From positions 54,761,089 through 54,825,088 of the forward strand of contig CM037777.1 in NCBI GenBank assembly GCA_021229015.1: a DNA stretch of 64,000 bases. Reading direction: 5' to 3'. A program made the position numbers and the translations under genes. Positions 49,501-59,038 of this stretch are shown one piece after another (positions within the stretch are counted from its first letter, which is position 1; each line of letters starts with the position of its first letter). Below the pieces are notes generated by a model that was not told the origin of the DNA, made no database searches, and saw nothing but the letters and a program-made list of their open reading frames with translations. The DNA is from Solen grandis. Taxonomy: Eukaryota; Mollusca; Bivalvia; Adapedonta; Solenidae.

Positions 49501-52500
49501 TTAAGGTTATTATTCTAAAACAATAAAAATGTAGATGGGAGGATTGGACGGCTGAATGGGAGGAGGAGGCCGAAAAATTGTGGTTGTATTGGTCAGTGAA
49601 AAGTAGGGCTGAGTCAGGGAAAAGTCAGGGAATAGTCAGGGAATTTTATTTCTTCAGCTCTGTGGCAACCCTGTCATTACATTAAGACATGGTAGGATGC
49701 AAGGGGTGTAAAGCACTTTTAAGGGAAAGTTCTTGTTTATCCAAAATCTTTAATTTTGATGCCTGATCTTGTTTAATGTTAAATATTCTTTGTATATTTC
49801 TGTGACAGAATTTAGTCAATGTAGATATATCATAACTACTGCCCACATATCTCGGTGTTTTGCAACTGGCATGTTCATTTTAATGGTCATATTCTGCGTA
49901 AAGCTGGCCTTGCAGAGCTTTTTACCTTCTTTATCAGGGGCCTTTCATAGGCGTCTTCCCATCTAGATGTTTCTTTAAGTACATCCAGTTTTATCCAAAT
50001 TTGCTGCTGTTCACCCTGGAATTTTCTTCTTTCAGTAATTTATTTTTGAAAATTAGGGGTAAATTACTCATGACTTGCAGGTAAATAAATCACAAGCATG
50101 TTGAATGTTACAGAACCTGCGCAGTAAAGTGTACAAATCTCGTGAGGACTTCTTGCTGGACATCAATCTCATTGTCGAAAACAGCCGACTGTACAATGGT
50201 GAGTTGTTTAACATTCCAGGCCTGTGTTTCCAAAAACATCTCAAATTGAGAATTTTCTTAAATCAAATTTCTCAAATTTTGTTTCACCACAGAATTATTA
50301 AATTTAAAACTATTTGTTTGAATACCTTGTCAGTAAATCATTGACCTCTAGGTCGTCAAATATTTGAGTTAATAAAATTTTAAAATTTTATCTTCATATT
50401 TTCCTTAGTTCATCAGTTGCATATGCCTTTCACAGAAGCATGCCTGTGTTGTGCAAAACTTTTCCAATAGTCAGACTTAAACAATTTTAGCTTGTCTGTT
50501 TTTCAAAGAAAAATGTTGAGGTATTGTCATCACTCTGTTGTTGTCGTTGGTATTGGCATAATGATTGTAGTTAAAACCTATTAAACTGTCTGTCATCATA
50601 CTTTACATCCTTGTTCACTATCACAAGGGCTACATTCTCATCAAGTGCCATAACTCTTGGGTCAAAGTTTCACCTAATTTATCTCCCCCTTTTGAACAAA
50701 AACCCAAACAGATGAGCGTTGGCATATGCATGTGATGTTCTTGTTGCAATAAATGATAACAAGGTGGATGTGAGGAGTTGAAATATGAGTGACAGTTTTC
50801 TTTACCTTGTAACTGCTATGACGGTAAAGTCATAATTATGTGATTTTACATACCCTTATGGATCAGATATAACCTGCAATACCGGTGCCTTCTGGTCAAG
50901 TCAAGTAGAAGGTAATACATGTAATGTAAAACAGACTGAGAACGATGGTTAACCCTTTCCCTCATAGAGGAAACCATGAAAAGACCTATGTGAACAACAT
51001 AAAACCAGATCAGCCTGCGAGTAACTCGCAGGCTGATCAGGTTTTATGCTGTTCGCTGCTCCTCAGTGGTCTGGAAATGAGGATTTTATAATTAAATTTG
51101 GTAAGGTTTAACTGTGGTTTTCTGCAGATCAGGCTTTATGTGGTACCTATTGAGTGCGTCAAAATGAGTCTATATGAGGGAAAGGGTTATAGATATAGAT
51201 ACAGATGCTTTTCAAGATACTAGTCTTGAGGTAGATATATATGAGTAGCTCCAGAACTGGTTGGCCTGGTGTCAGGATAATGTGACTAAAATATCATGCC
51301 ACATGTTTATAGCGTGATACTACATTATGGCAGCATTTTATCTGTCTCAAGAATACATTTTCTCCAAATGACTGAAATACTGTTGGTGGGGCGTTAAACC
51401 AAACAAACAAATTTGACGTAGATATAGGTGTATTTATGGATATAAACACAGATGCGTGACTAAGTGCAGATATAGTAATGGATATAAATACTAGTCTAGA
51501 TATAGATAAAAGGTATATGCATAAATATGAATTTAGTTCCATGTAAAGATACTTTTCCTGATTGGAATTAAATATTTTGCACTAAGTGAGAAAATACTCA
51601 TTTTATTTCTCCTAATGTTTCAGGACCAAAGAACACGCTGACGATGACAGCACAGAACATGTTGGATCACTGTCTAAATCGACTGGCAGAGGTGAGACCT
51701 TGTTATGTTTCATGTAAAGCCTCAATAATACGACCTGTCATATGACGACAATCTGCTGGTTGTAATATTAAGTAGGCCTGATTATTGAGTCAAGTTGAGC
51801 AGTATAAACAGGAACAGGGTCCAGAAAATCATGGTCATATTGTGAGGTGGACTTTATATGAGATTTAACTGTACAGTAAAACCTCGATAATGAGACCACT
51901 ATTGGGTCCATCTGAAAGTGGTCTTGTTATTGAGTTGGTCTCATTATTGAGTTTGGTCTTTTCATAAATATTTCATTTCAATGTTGATCAAATTTAATAC
52001 TTGTTTTAATTTGATAGATGAAAATAATATCTCTTGAATCAATTTAATGTTTTTAAAAAGTTTTGTTATGAAATATAATTCTGATTATTTTTATAAAACT
52101 TTTTTTCACATTTAAAATTAAAATCTATGGTCATATCAAGCAGATTAAAAGTCTACCCATTTTAAATTTCTCTAATCTTCCTATAATTATAAAAGTGATT
52201 GCTTATTCAATTGTTGTAGTAATAAGCTTTTTTTTAATTATCCTGTTGCCTCCGACTTTTCTCCCTTGCTGTTTTGATTCAAGACAATTTCTTTTGAATT
52301 TAAAGATCTTAAGGTTTGATTTCAGTTTTAAATCAAAGTCTTTGGAAAGAAGTTATGATAGTGATTGACTAATATGACGGGATATCTAATTCTATTTTAG
52401 TAAAGTTTTCGTGGGAAGTCTTCGTGCCAATCAACGACTGTCAAAACTTTAGTCAATCTTAACGCGTCACGGTGATTGTTACTGCTAATCAGGGGCAGCT

Positions 52501-55500
52501 CATCTGGACATATAACAAATACTCGTTAGCTTGACAGGAAATACATCCGTAGATCCCAAGATTGCTCTCTGTTACGTAATATTACCCATCTCACCCATTG
52601 TTTTCACTCTCCATCGAATCTTATCTACCGTGTTATCAAAACATCCGAATTACGGCACGTGCGACCTTCACCTGTACCGGAAACCAGATGTCGTAAAATG
52701 ACAACTTGAATCAACTTTTTCACAGGACCATCGTTCGCATTATTAAGGTCAAAAGAAGACTAATTTTACGATTTGGTCCGATTTTAGTGGTCTTTTTACG
52801 CAATTTTGAGTTGCCCGCTTTAATGAGGTGAGCGACCATTGAAATATATAGAGAAAAATTCGGGTCCGACAAAATGTGCCCGTAATATTGAGTTGGTCGT
52901 GATAATGAGTTGGTCGCAGAGTGAGGTTTTACTGTACTTTGTATTTGTGCACAAATTATAGGCCTCGGGCCTATATGACTACCCTGGGTCAAATAACAGG
53001 GCCAATATCAAATCACTTATTTAATGACAATTTTATTATATAACTATTATTCTCTGCTTTAGCCAATCAAATTGCAGGAAAAGCAGGGCCAATAAATAAC
53101 GAGATATTTTTTTATTGGTCCGATTATTGAGATCATCAGTGTATTATTGAAAAGGCCTCTTTTAATGTTATAGGGCTCATAAATAATAGTTATGTAATAC
53201 TAGCTGTTATTTTCTGTTATATCTCTTTACAATCCCCACCCCAATTGATTAATACTATATTGTCTGTTTTATATAAATTGCCAATTTCTTTTTTTATTTG
53301 TTCAAAGATAACTGACAGGTGTTCATAATAAACAAAGCCATGCTTTCCATCCTGTGAAAGTTTGGGTTATGTCATTTGATAGGATACTGTAGTTCATCAG
53401 GTTATGGCTACATTCGCTCATCAATAGAACATTGCTTAATAATTCAGCTGAAATGTAAATATTGAAAATTAATAGGGAAGCAAAAATATGGTATTTATGA
53501 AAGAAAAAAATGAGGAGTAATACATCATGGAAACTATAGCTGGTTCCCTGTAACACATGCTCCCTTAAATCATCATGATATAATTCACTGTATGACAGAA
53601 AGAGGAGAAGCTGATGAGACTGGAAAAAGCGATCAACCCACTGCTGGATGACAACGACCAGGTGGCGCTCTCCTTCATCCTTGACAACATCGTCAATCAG
53701 ATCAAGGCCGTGGAAAACGTAAGTTTTACTTGGTTCGACCTTGTAAAGCTTTATTATGGTAATTGCTTGTCTTCCCATGATGCTTGAACTGTCATGAGGG
53801 GTACATCCAGTTACTTGTTTTATTGATTGCCAGTACCAGGTGTATTTATGATGAAAATATTGGAATCTCTAAGAGGAAATAAATATATCATTATATGACA
53901 GTGATATAGAATGTATGACACAGATTCTAAAGGTTTTGGGGCAATTCTTGCAGGGACAAGATTCTTTCATTCTTTTCTAGGCATACAGAAGAACCATTTT
54001 GGTATTAAGTGATTGATATATACTATAACAAAAGAGAGCTTGAGGCTGTTGCTGATATATACTATAACAAAAGAGAGCTTGAAGCCGTTGCTGCTGCTGG
54101 TGTACCTTATAATAATGAGATGATGATGATTTTGATGAAACCCTGATGATTTTAATGATGATGATTATATTAGTTGTGATAAAATACAATGATGATAAAG
54201 GCTGTGATGATGTACTTTCTAGTCGTGGCCATTCCTGACGCCGGTGAACAAGAAGCTGATCAAGGATTACTATGACGTGATAGAGCAGCCCATGGACCTC
54301 ACCACCCTGGCCAAGGTAACACACTCACCACCCTGGCCAAGGAAACACACTCACCACCCTGGCCAAGGTAACACACTCACCACCCAAGGAAACACTCACC
54401 ACCCTGGCCAAGGTAACACACTCACCACCCTGGCCAAGGTAACACACTCACCACCCTGGCCAAGGTAACACACTCACCACCCTGGCCAAGGTAACACTCT
54501 CACCACCCTGGCCAAGGTAACACACCACCCTGGCCAAGGTAATACACTCACCACCCTGGCCAAGGTAACACACTCACCACCCTGGCCAAGGTAACACACT
54601 CGCCACCCTGACCAAGGTAATACACCCACCACCCTGGCCAAGGTAACACACTCACCACCCTGGCCAAGGTAACACTCTCACCACCCTGGCCAAGGTAACA
54701 CACTTACCACCCTGGCCAAGGTAACACAGTCACCACCCTGGCCAAGGTTACACACTCACCACCCTGGCCAAGGTAACACACTCACCACCCTGGCCAAGGT
54801 AACACACCACCACCCTGGCCAAGGTAACACACTCACCACCCTGGCCAAGGTAACACACTCACCACCCTGGCCAAGGTAACACACCCACCACCCTGGCCAA
54901 GGTAACACACCCACCACCCTGACCAAGGTAACACACTCCCCACCCTGGCCAAGGTAATACACTCACCACCCTGGCTAAGGTAACACACTCACCACCCTGA
55001 CCAAGGTAACACACTCACCACCCTGGCCAAGGTAACACACCACCCTGGCCAAGGTAATACACTCACCACCCTGGCTAAGGTAACACACTCCCCACCCTGA
55101 CCAAGGTAACACACCCACCACCCTGGCCAAGGTAACACACTCACCACCCTGGCCAAGGTAACACACTCACCACCCTGGCCAAGGTAACACACTCACCACC
55201 CTGGCCAAGGTAACACACTCACCATAGAAGTGGCTGTAGAGTGTTCACCTCTGTGTTCAGATACAGTTCACTGTCACTAATGTGGGCATTTGCACCCTGG
55301 TCCTATTGCAATGTATAGAATATTCTCAGAAAGTGATGCAGAGCAAGCAAAGATGCATATGTATAATATCTGTTGTGATTTGAGCGGCCCACGATGAGCT
55401 GTTACCAAATGAAGCTAGTCCTGTTTGCTAAATGATCAGGAGAGGATGGCCATATGTTGTATCCAATGTAACTATACACAAAAGTCATAAAAATGGTTTG

Positions 55501-57694
55501 GTATAGTTCTGTAGGTTACAAGCACCCTTGCTTAGGGAAATACTGCTTATTGTAGAAAATGTGTTTTACTTTGTGATACTGCAATAAGAACTGTATATTG
55601 CTGACAGATTAAAAGGTCCCAAAAAATGTTTAAAATACTGCAATCATGAAAACTCCATCTTTTGATGAACAATTTATCCATATAATATACATGTAATTGT
55701 AAAATTTAAACAAACCTGACTATATAAAATGAAGATATTGAAAAGGCCCCCAAAAACATTTAATAAAATTGGCTTTTGGCTTGTGCTTATTTTTAAACCA
55801 CATGATTGTGTTATGGAACCTTAAAATCAATAAACAAACTTAGCTTGAAGTCTATAAGGAAAGAGATCTTTAAACCACTGTGATAAAGCCAGGACCAAAG
55901 TTCTTGAAAAACACTTCAGTTGGATCTCTGGCTCAATCTCAAGTACTACTCTCCAGTTTCTGATGAACCTAGTGGTCATACTATGAATCTGAGCATGAAA
56001 ATGAAATGTTAGTACAGTATTTATTTTCACGAACATTAGATCAGATCAGACTGTAAGAGATCTGACCTTGTAGTGTTTTTCTGTCAACAGAAGGTGCAGG
56101 GCCACCAGTATCAGAACCGGGACGTGTTTGTGCATGACGTGCGGTTGATCTACCAGAACAGCTTGCAGTACAACGGGAAGGACAGTCAATTCACGGCCAC
56201 CGGTCTCAAGATGCTGGAAGTGTGTCTGACCGCCATACGAGAGGTGAGGACAAGCTGGTACTGGTCCAAGGTCAAATTCCCTCAGCTCCCTAACCCTTTG
56301 CCCCATGAGCATTCATGTTATACTTTTACAGAAATACCAAGTTCTTTTCATGTGGGTGCTGTGAGCGGTAGCTGAACGTTAAAAAAACCCCTTTACCTCA
56401 TGAATTTATAAGTATTAATTTACTGATTTTAATATTTTTGCTGTGCAGTCTGTAGAATTTTGAGCAACGGTATCATAAAAGCAAACCATGGAGAATTTTT
56501 ATGTTGAATTTTCCTCTTGAGTGAAAAATCTGTAATTTAAATATAGAGTATGTATACTTTACCAGTCCTAAATTCAGATGAAAATGTCTATAATGTTAGA
56601 TACTTTTCACCTGGTAATATGGTTGCTTGGTTTGAGAATTTATTATTTAAGAAAATCAGGATTTGCAAAATTTTGCCCCTGTTGTCTTAATATTGGGCTG
56701 CATGCACACCTAGGGGAATAATGTAGTAGAGGTATAAAATGGCTCTTGTACTTTCTTGCTGCAGAGCTAGCGTTTGTGGTGACATGGTAGAGTATCTGGC
56801 TTGTGTACCAAAAGTCCCAAATTTGATTCCAAATCAGGGCATTAGTTGTTTTTTTTTGTACCAAGCTCATGAATTGTGTTTGCTATGGAGAAAGTGTACG
56901 TAGTGTATATTGTATACCAGCATGATGAGACGCTGACACAACTGGAGAAGGACATTCGGGCCGCCCAGGAGGCTGCGCTGGAAGCTGCGGAATCCGAGAG
57001 CAACATGACGGGTACTTCCGTCACCCACGATGATCTTACATACCAAGGTCAGTAATGATTGATCTCTTATTTCTTTAATTTCTTAAATATCTTCAAGGAT
57101 TACTTTTAAGTCTGGATAATATAGTGGTGAGCTCAAGTCTTATACTGTATACATCTCAATATTTAGGGGGTCTTTATATTGTGATTTTCAAAGACAGGTT
57201 TTGGTGATAATGATTATTGACAAACAGCTGTATTTTGCCCTTTGCAAATACTAGTATAGGCTAAGACTGCAATTTCTAGCCTATTATGAACAGTCATGTA
57301 AGAAGGAACCAATCGGTGAATACCCTTGAGTAGGTCTTAATTTGTAGAATGGGCGTCAGGTATATTTTTGCGCATCAGACTAAAACCATTAATAAAGCCA
57401 AAATTAATCTACCGTCATTAATGAGATGTACACAGTATGCAATGTAGTCAGGCTTGCTTCAAATTCTATCTAACAGTAAAGAAGTACAGGTACAATGAGT
57501 ATGGATTCAGGTTTTTTTTTCACTCAAAATTATATTTGCATGGCTACAAATGTCAAATATTTTTAAGAAATTTTAACATTTCAGGGGTGGACAATGAGTC
57601 CATGGACAGCTACAGTATGGGTCCATCCAAGGAGAACGTGACCATTAAAGAATACTCGGAGATGGATGAGAGCTCCCTCAACCCAGAGTCACAG
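36913..57694 (+). CDS. TAF1: Transcription initiation factor TFIID subunit 1, central to C-terminal part (22 exons)
   Basis: Exons: 36913-37043, 38032-38111, 38635-38757, 39362-39508, 40109-40208, 41009-41105, 41388-41511, 42347-42460, 43194-43330, 44358-44417, 44833-44947, 46039-46244, 47230-47338, 48069-48167, 48791-48883, 50114-50198, 51624-51691, 53599-53718, 54223-54315, 56091-56243, 56921-57047, 57585-57694. Phases agree throughout; about 830 residues. TAF1 is the TFIID scaffold that binds promoter DNA, TAF7 and acetylated histone tails in the nucleus. Seen: [94 protein letters not shown], an acidic [15 protein letters not shown] stretch, a CCHC zinc knuckle and two bromodomains. Missing: the N-terminal half (left gap) and the acidic tail (after 57694). 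Exon 38032-38111 lacks one base in CCCC 38063-38066, breaking the frame in an invariant region, so I read it as an assembly error. Confidence 0.95.
40440..40870 (+). repeat. Two tandem ~165-bp copies of a dispersed repeat
   Basis: GATTTGCTTGTCC(G/A)GGCT, GAATTAGTGGTAATG or GATCTGGCAGTAAAGG, AATGAGACAA(A)GTGT, AAGAGTTGAGTC(C/A)CTATCTCCA and GGTCACnCTT recur in order in 40545-40700 and 40703-40860, inside a TAF1 intron. Confidence 0.6.
42991..43114. repeat. Near-perfect 38-bp foldback in a TAF1 intron
   Basis: Arms 43018-43055 and 43066-43103 are inverted copies with a single mismatch, separated by a 10-base loop (TTTTTGATTT). An outer 11-bp stem (GACCTTACCTT at 42991-43001 with AAGGTAAGGTC at 43104-43114) extends it, with 16 unpaired bases on the left. 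Transcribed with TAF1, it would form a long hairpin. Confidence 0.85.
43789..44118 (+). mobile_element. tRNA-derived SINE, old full-length copy in a TAF1 intron
   Basis: Head with GCTGAGTGGTAAGAGCATTT and ATGGGTTTGATACTTAGC, then diverged body with the TGGTATCATGCCACTTGTCT block, ending at a decayed tail near GGTGATGTTGTACC. It is more diverged than the copies in the left contig. Confidence 0.65.
44520..44790 (+). repeat. Dispersed repeat carrying an AGGTCA-CAG-TGACCT palindrome
   Basis: Contains TTTGGTTTCCATTTGATAAC, GATCATGAGTAGAAGATAAC, CCCAACTGATTTTGGGGTCA and AAAAGGTCAAGGTCACAGTG, which I recognise as the type of abundant repeat found through bivalve genomes. At 44752-44772 it has a perfect 21-bp palindrome. 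Confidence 0.55.
45170..46035 (+). repeat. Degenerate array of TGACCTTGAC / TTGTCCTT motifs
   Basis: Irregular units of about 25-70 bp built from ATGACCTAAAGTTATTG, ACCTTGACATTTGTCCTTG and CAGTAACTGACTGACCTTTG recur through the intron before the zinc-knuckle exon. Exact duplicates at 45565-45615 and 45850-45900 show recent expansion. Confidence 0.7.
46039..46089 (+). other. TAF1: TAF1 zinc knuckle (CCHC)
   Basis: The exon opens [19 protein letters not shown], a C-x2-C-x4-H-x6-C arrangement that matches the metazoan TAF1 knuckle. It is a DNA-contacting module important for promoter binding in studied animals. Confidence 0.9.
46972..47096 (+). mobile_element. SINE body fragment in a TAF1 intron
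   Basis: Contains TTGGTGTTAGGATAATGTTA and TGGTATCATGCCACTTATTT of the SINE core. Its right end (AAGTAACCAAATG) runs directly into the 20-bp minisatellite 47096-47191, so the array probably grew out of the SINE tail. Confidence 0.6.
47096..47191 (+). repeat. 20-bp minisatellite, about five units
   Basis: Unit AACTAAGTAACCAAATGTCC with few changes, lying 38 bases upstream of the acceptor of exon 47230-47338 and partly replacing the usual branch-point region. It grows from the tail of the SINE 46972-47096. Confidence 0.8.
48236..48440 (-). mobile_element. TTAACCCTT-type MITE, 5' worn
   Basis: Reads as an inverted relative of 57713-57952: both contain GATCAGGGTCTCCTCTGTTTG (20-base core shown without the last base) and end TTAA(A)GGGTTAA. 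Its left end is not identifiable. Confidence 0.5.
49001..49674. mobile_element. Non-autonomous TIR element (CAGGGTTGCCACA ends)
   Basis: 13-bp terminal inverted repeats CAGGGTTGCCACA at 49001-49013 and its complement at 49662-49674, with TCATT on both flanks as a possible target duplication. The interior has many AAAAGTCAGGGAAA and GTCAGTGAA repeats at both ends in the same sense. No transposase. It may be hAT-like, but the flank match is 5 bp rather than 8. Confidence 0.7.
50951..51188. mobile_element. MITE with 16-bp TIRs and internal hairpin
   Basis: Ends AACCCTTTCCCTCATA (50951-50966) and the exact inverse TATGAGGGAAAGGGTT (51173-51188). Inside, 51002-51021 and 51025-51044 form a 20-bp stem with one mismatch around a TAA loop. 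A related GCGGGCTGATCAGGTTTTAT piece occurs at about 38905-38925. Confidence 0.75.
51246..51411 (+). mobile_element. SINE body and tail in a TAF1 intron
   Basis: Headless copy from the GTAGCTCCAGAACTGGTTGG block to the tail TGTTGGTGGGGCGTTAAACC and AAACAAACAAA. It starts about 60 bases after the MITE 50951-51188. Confidence 0.7.
51874..52934. mobile_element. Non-autonomous pogo/Tigger-like element
   Basis: Starts CAGTAAAACCTCGATAATGA and ends in GTGAGGTTTTACTG, flanked by TA on both sides (51872-51873, 52935-52936). The TIR sequence is of the pogo/Tigger type. The 1061-bp body repeats GAGTTGGTC..TGAG motifs near both ends and has no long transposase frame. It fills most of the intron before exon 53599-53718. 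Confidence 0.7.
53599..56243 (+). other. TAF1: TAF1 bromodomain 2 (three exons)
   Basis: Encoded by 53599-53718, 54223-54315 and 56091-56243: [17 protein letters not shown] as first helix, [11 protein letters not shown] with [18 protein letters not shown], then [17 protein letters not shown] with the acetyl-lysine-binding Asn. The exon pair around the conserved PMDL motif is separated by the minisatellite-bearing intron. Confidence 0.9.
54298..55224 (+). repeat. 26-bp minisatellite copied from the TAF1 exon 19 / intron junction
   Basis: About 35 units of a 26-bp repeat, GTAACACACTCACCACCC plus TGGCCAAG, start in the coding exon: its last 18 coding bases (CTCACCACCCTGGCCAAG) plus GTAACACA of the donor are the unit. 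Most units keep CCAAG|GTAACA, a usable 5' splice site. Variants include GAAACA (units 2 and 4), GTTACA, 22-bp units lacking four bases, and CTGACCAAG. The array ends in GTAACACACTCACCATAGAA at about 55224. Open frames on the minus strand through the array are artefacts of the repeat. Confidence 0.95.
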
Positions 57695-57712
57695 GTAGGC
57701 AGTAGGAGGAGC

Positions 57713-57952
57713 TTAACCCTTGACCACTTGAATTTTCATTTACAAATTCTTTACTTGATGAATATCAATTTTCTAAATTTTAAGTGGAATATACAACAAT
57801 TTTTGCCATGTAGGCTGTGTAAAATGAGTTACAATTTTGTAAGAGCAAACAGAGGAGACCCTGATCAGACTGCTCATGGAAGGATCTGTCTGATTTATGT
57901 TTACCCTGTTTGCAAAGCCATCAAGATGAGTCCATTTGCGGTAAAAGGTTAA
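57713..57952 (+). mobile_element. TTAACC-type MITE right after the last visible TAF1 exon
   Basis: Starts TTAACCCTTGACCACTTG and ends GCGGTAAAAGGTTAA, with short inverted ends. The internal part AAACAGAGGAGACCCTGATC is the reverse complement of the 48290 region. It begins only 18 bases after the donor of exon 57585-57694. Confidence 0.6.
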
Positions 57953-58449
57953 TATATAACTTTGACTCACTTTCTAAAATGGGAGCCATACTTGGCCCTA
58001 TAAATTTTAGATGTACCAAGGTCTATTGGTAAACTACATGACTGAGGGTTGAGGGTTTTAACTCCATTTGGGTCAAGAATCTCCTGACCTTCTTAAGTGC
58101 AAAGTACTGGTCCAAACCAGGAACTGTCAAGAGGGATTGGTATAAAGTTATTAGAACTTGTATCTTAATTTGGGGCAAAAATATTTCATGGCCTTTTCTG
58201 GTGCCAAGTACTGGTCCTACTGAGGAACTGTCAAGTGGGGTTAATATAAGTTGTAAGAACTTGTCTTTGAATTGAGATAAAATGAATCAAGGTTTATCTC
58301 TTAGTAATTTTATGTCACTGTTCTGTTATGTATCTGCTATCTGATCATGAAATTAATATTGTCAATTGTAGAGGCTTCAACAACATGTAACAATAAAAAT
58401 ATAAACAGATAATAATATAAGACATTTGCTAGGAAAAATTAAGGATGTA

Positions 58450-58549
58450 NNNNNNNNNNNNNNNNNNNNNNNNNNNNNNNNNNNNNNNNNNNNNNNNNNN
58501 NNNNNNNNNNNNNNNNNNNNNNNNNNNNNNNNNNNNNNNNNNNNNNNNN
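58450..58549. other. Assembly gap of exactly 100 N
   Basis: Scaffold gap of unknown size between the TAF1 contig and the Polinton contig. The end of the protease gene runs into it on the right; the TAF1 acidic tail should lie beyond it or inside it. Confidence 0.95.
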
Positions 58550-59038
58550 TACTTGATTACAAACACTTTTACTCGAAAAACAGTTTTTATAAGCTCTGGC
58601 TATTGTATGATAAACAAAATGATCATTTGTCATTTCATCGGCGCTAAACATATTCACAATATTTTGTAATGTATAACCAGTAAGTCGATAATGGATGAAG
58701 AAAATACAATAAAGTCCGCACACGAGCGTTTTATCGCTTTGCAGCTGTCTAGAATTCAGAATAATTGAGCACGCGTTTTCTTTCAGCCACATGTCAAAGT
58801 ATTTACTGTTTTGTCTTGGGCTGAGTCCGTAGCTATCAAAAAACTCAACATGCCCATTTTCATTGCAATAGAAAGCACACCAATGTCTTCCTGGCCTGGA
58901 ATGAGAATCGGTATTGGCAAGAAAACCATAGCCGTTTGATATCTGGGAGGGTAGCAAATCTGCAGGAAAAACCCCAATAATGCGATTCCTTAGGATGGGA
59001 TCACATCGAATCATACACTCTAGTTGACTGGTATTCAT
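58550..59038 (-). CDS. Polinton adenain-like cysteine protease, cut by gap
   Basis: ATG at 59038; about 163 residues until the gap at 58549, where adenain relatives run to about 200. The C48/C5-type active site is intact by spacing: His52 in PGRHWCAFY, Asp68 in VEFFDSYG (Glu in adenovirus), Gln100, and Cys107 in LVCGLYC, with the seven-residue Gln-Cys distance of adenain. Such proteases mature capsid proteins during particle assembly. The frame is uninterrupted in the visible part. The ATG overlaps the stop of the major capsid gene. Confidence 0.9.

Larger units (their letters stand above)
48069..51691 (+). other. TAF1: TAF1 bromodomain 1 (four exons)
   Basis: Encoded by 48069-48167, 48791-48883, 50114-50198 and 51624-51691. 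The ZA region has [19 protein letters not shown] and KPMDLQTIR. The acetyl-lysine-binding Asn is in ENSRLYNGP, split across the 50198/51624 intron at the Gly codon. All hallmark residues are present. Confidence 0.9.

Noticed and set aside
54244..55192. Open frames on both strands rich in His/Pro/Thr or Gly/Val/Trp
   Set aside because: They are the translation of the 26-bp minisatellite, not proteins; the only coding part is the exon ending at 54315.
54316..55224. Possible CRISPR-like array
   Set aside because: Units are directly adjacent with no spacers, and the genome is eukaryotic.
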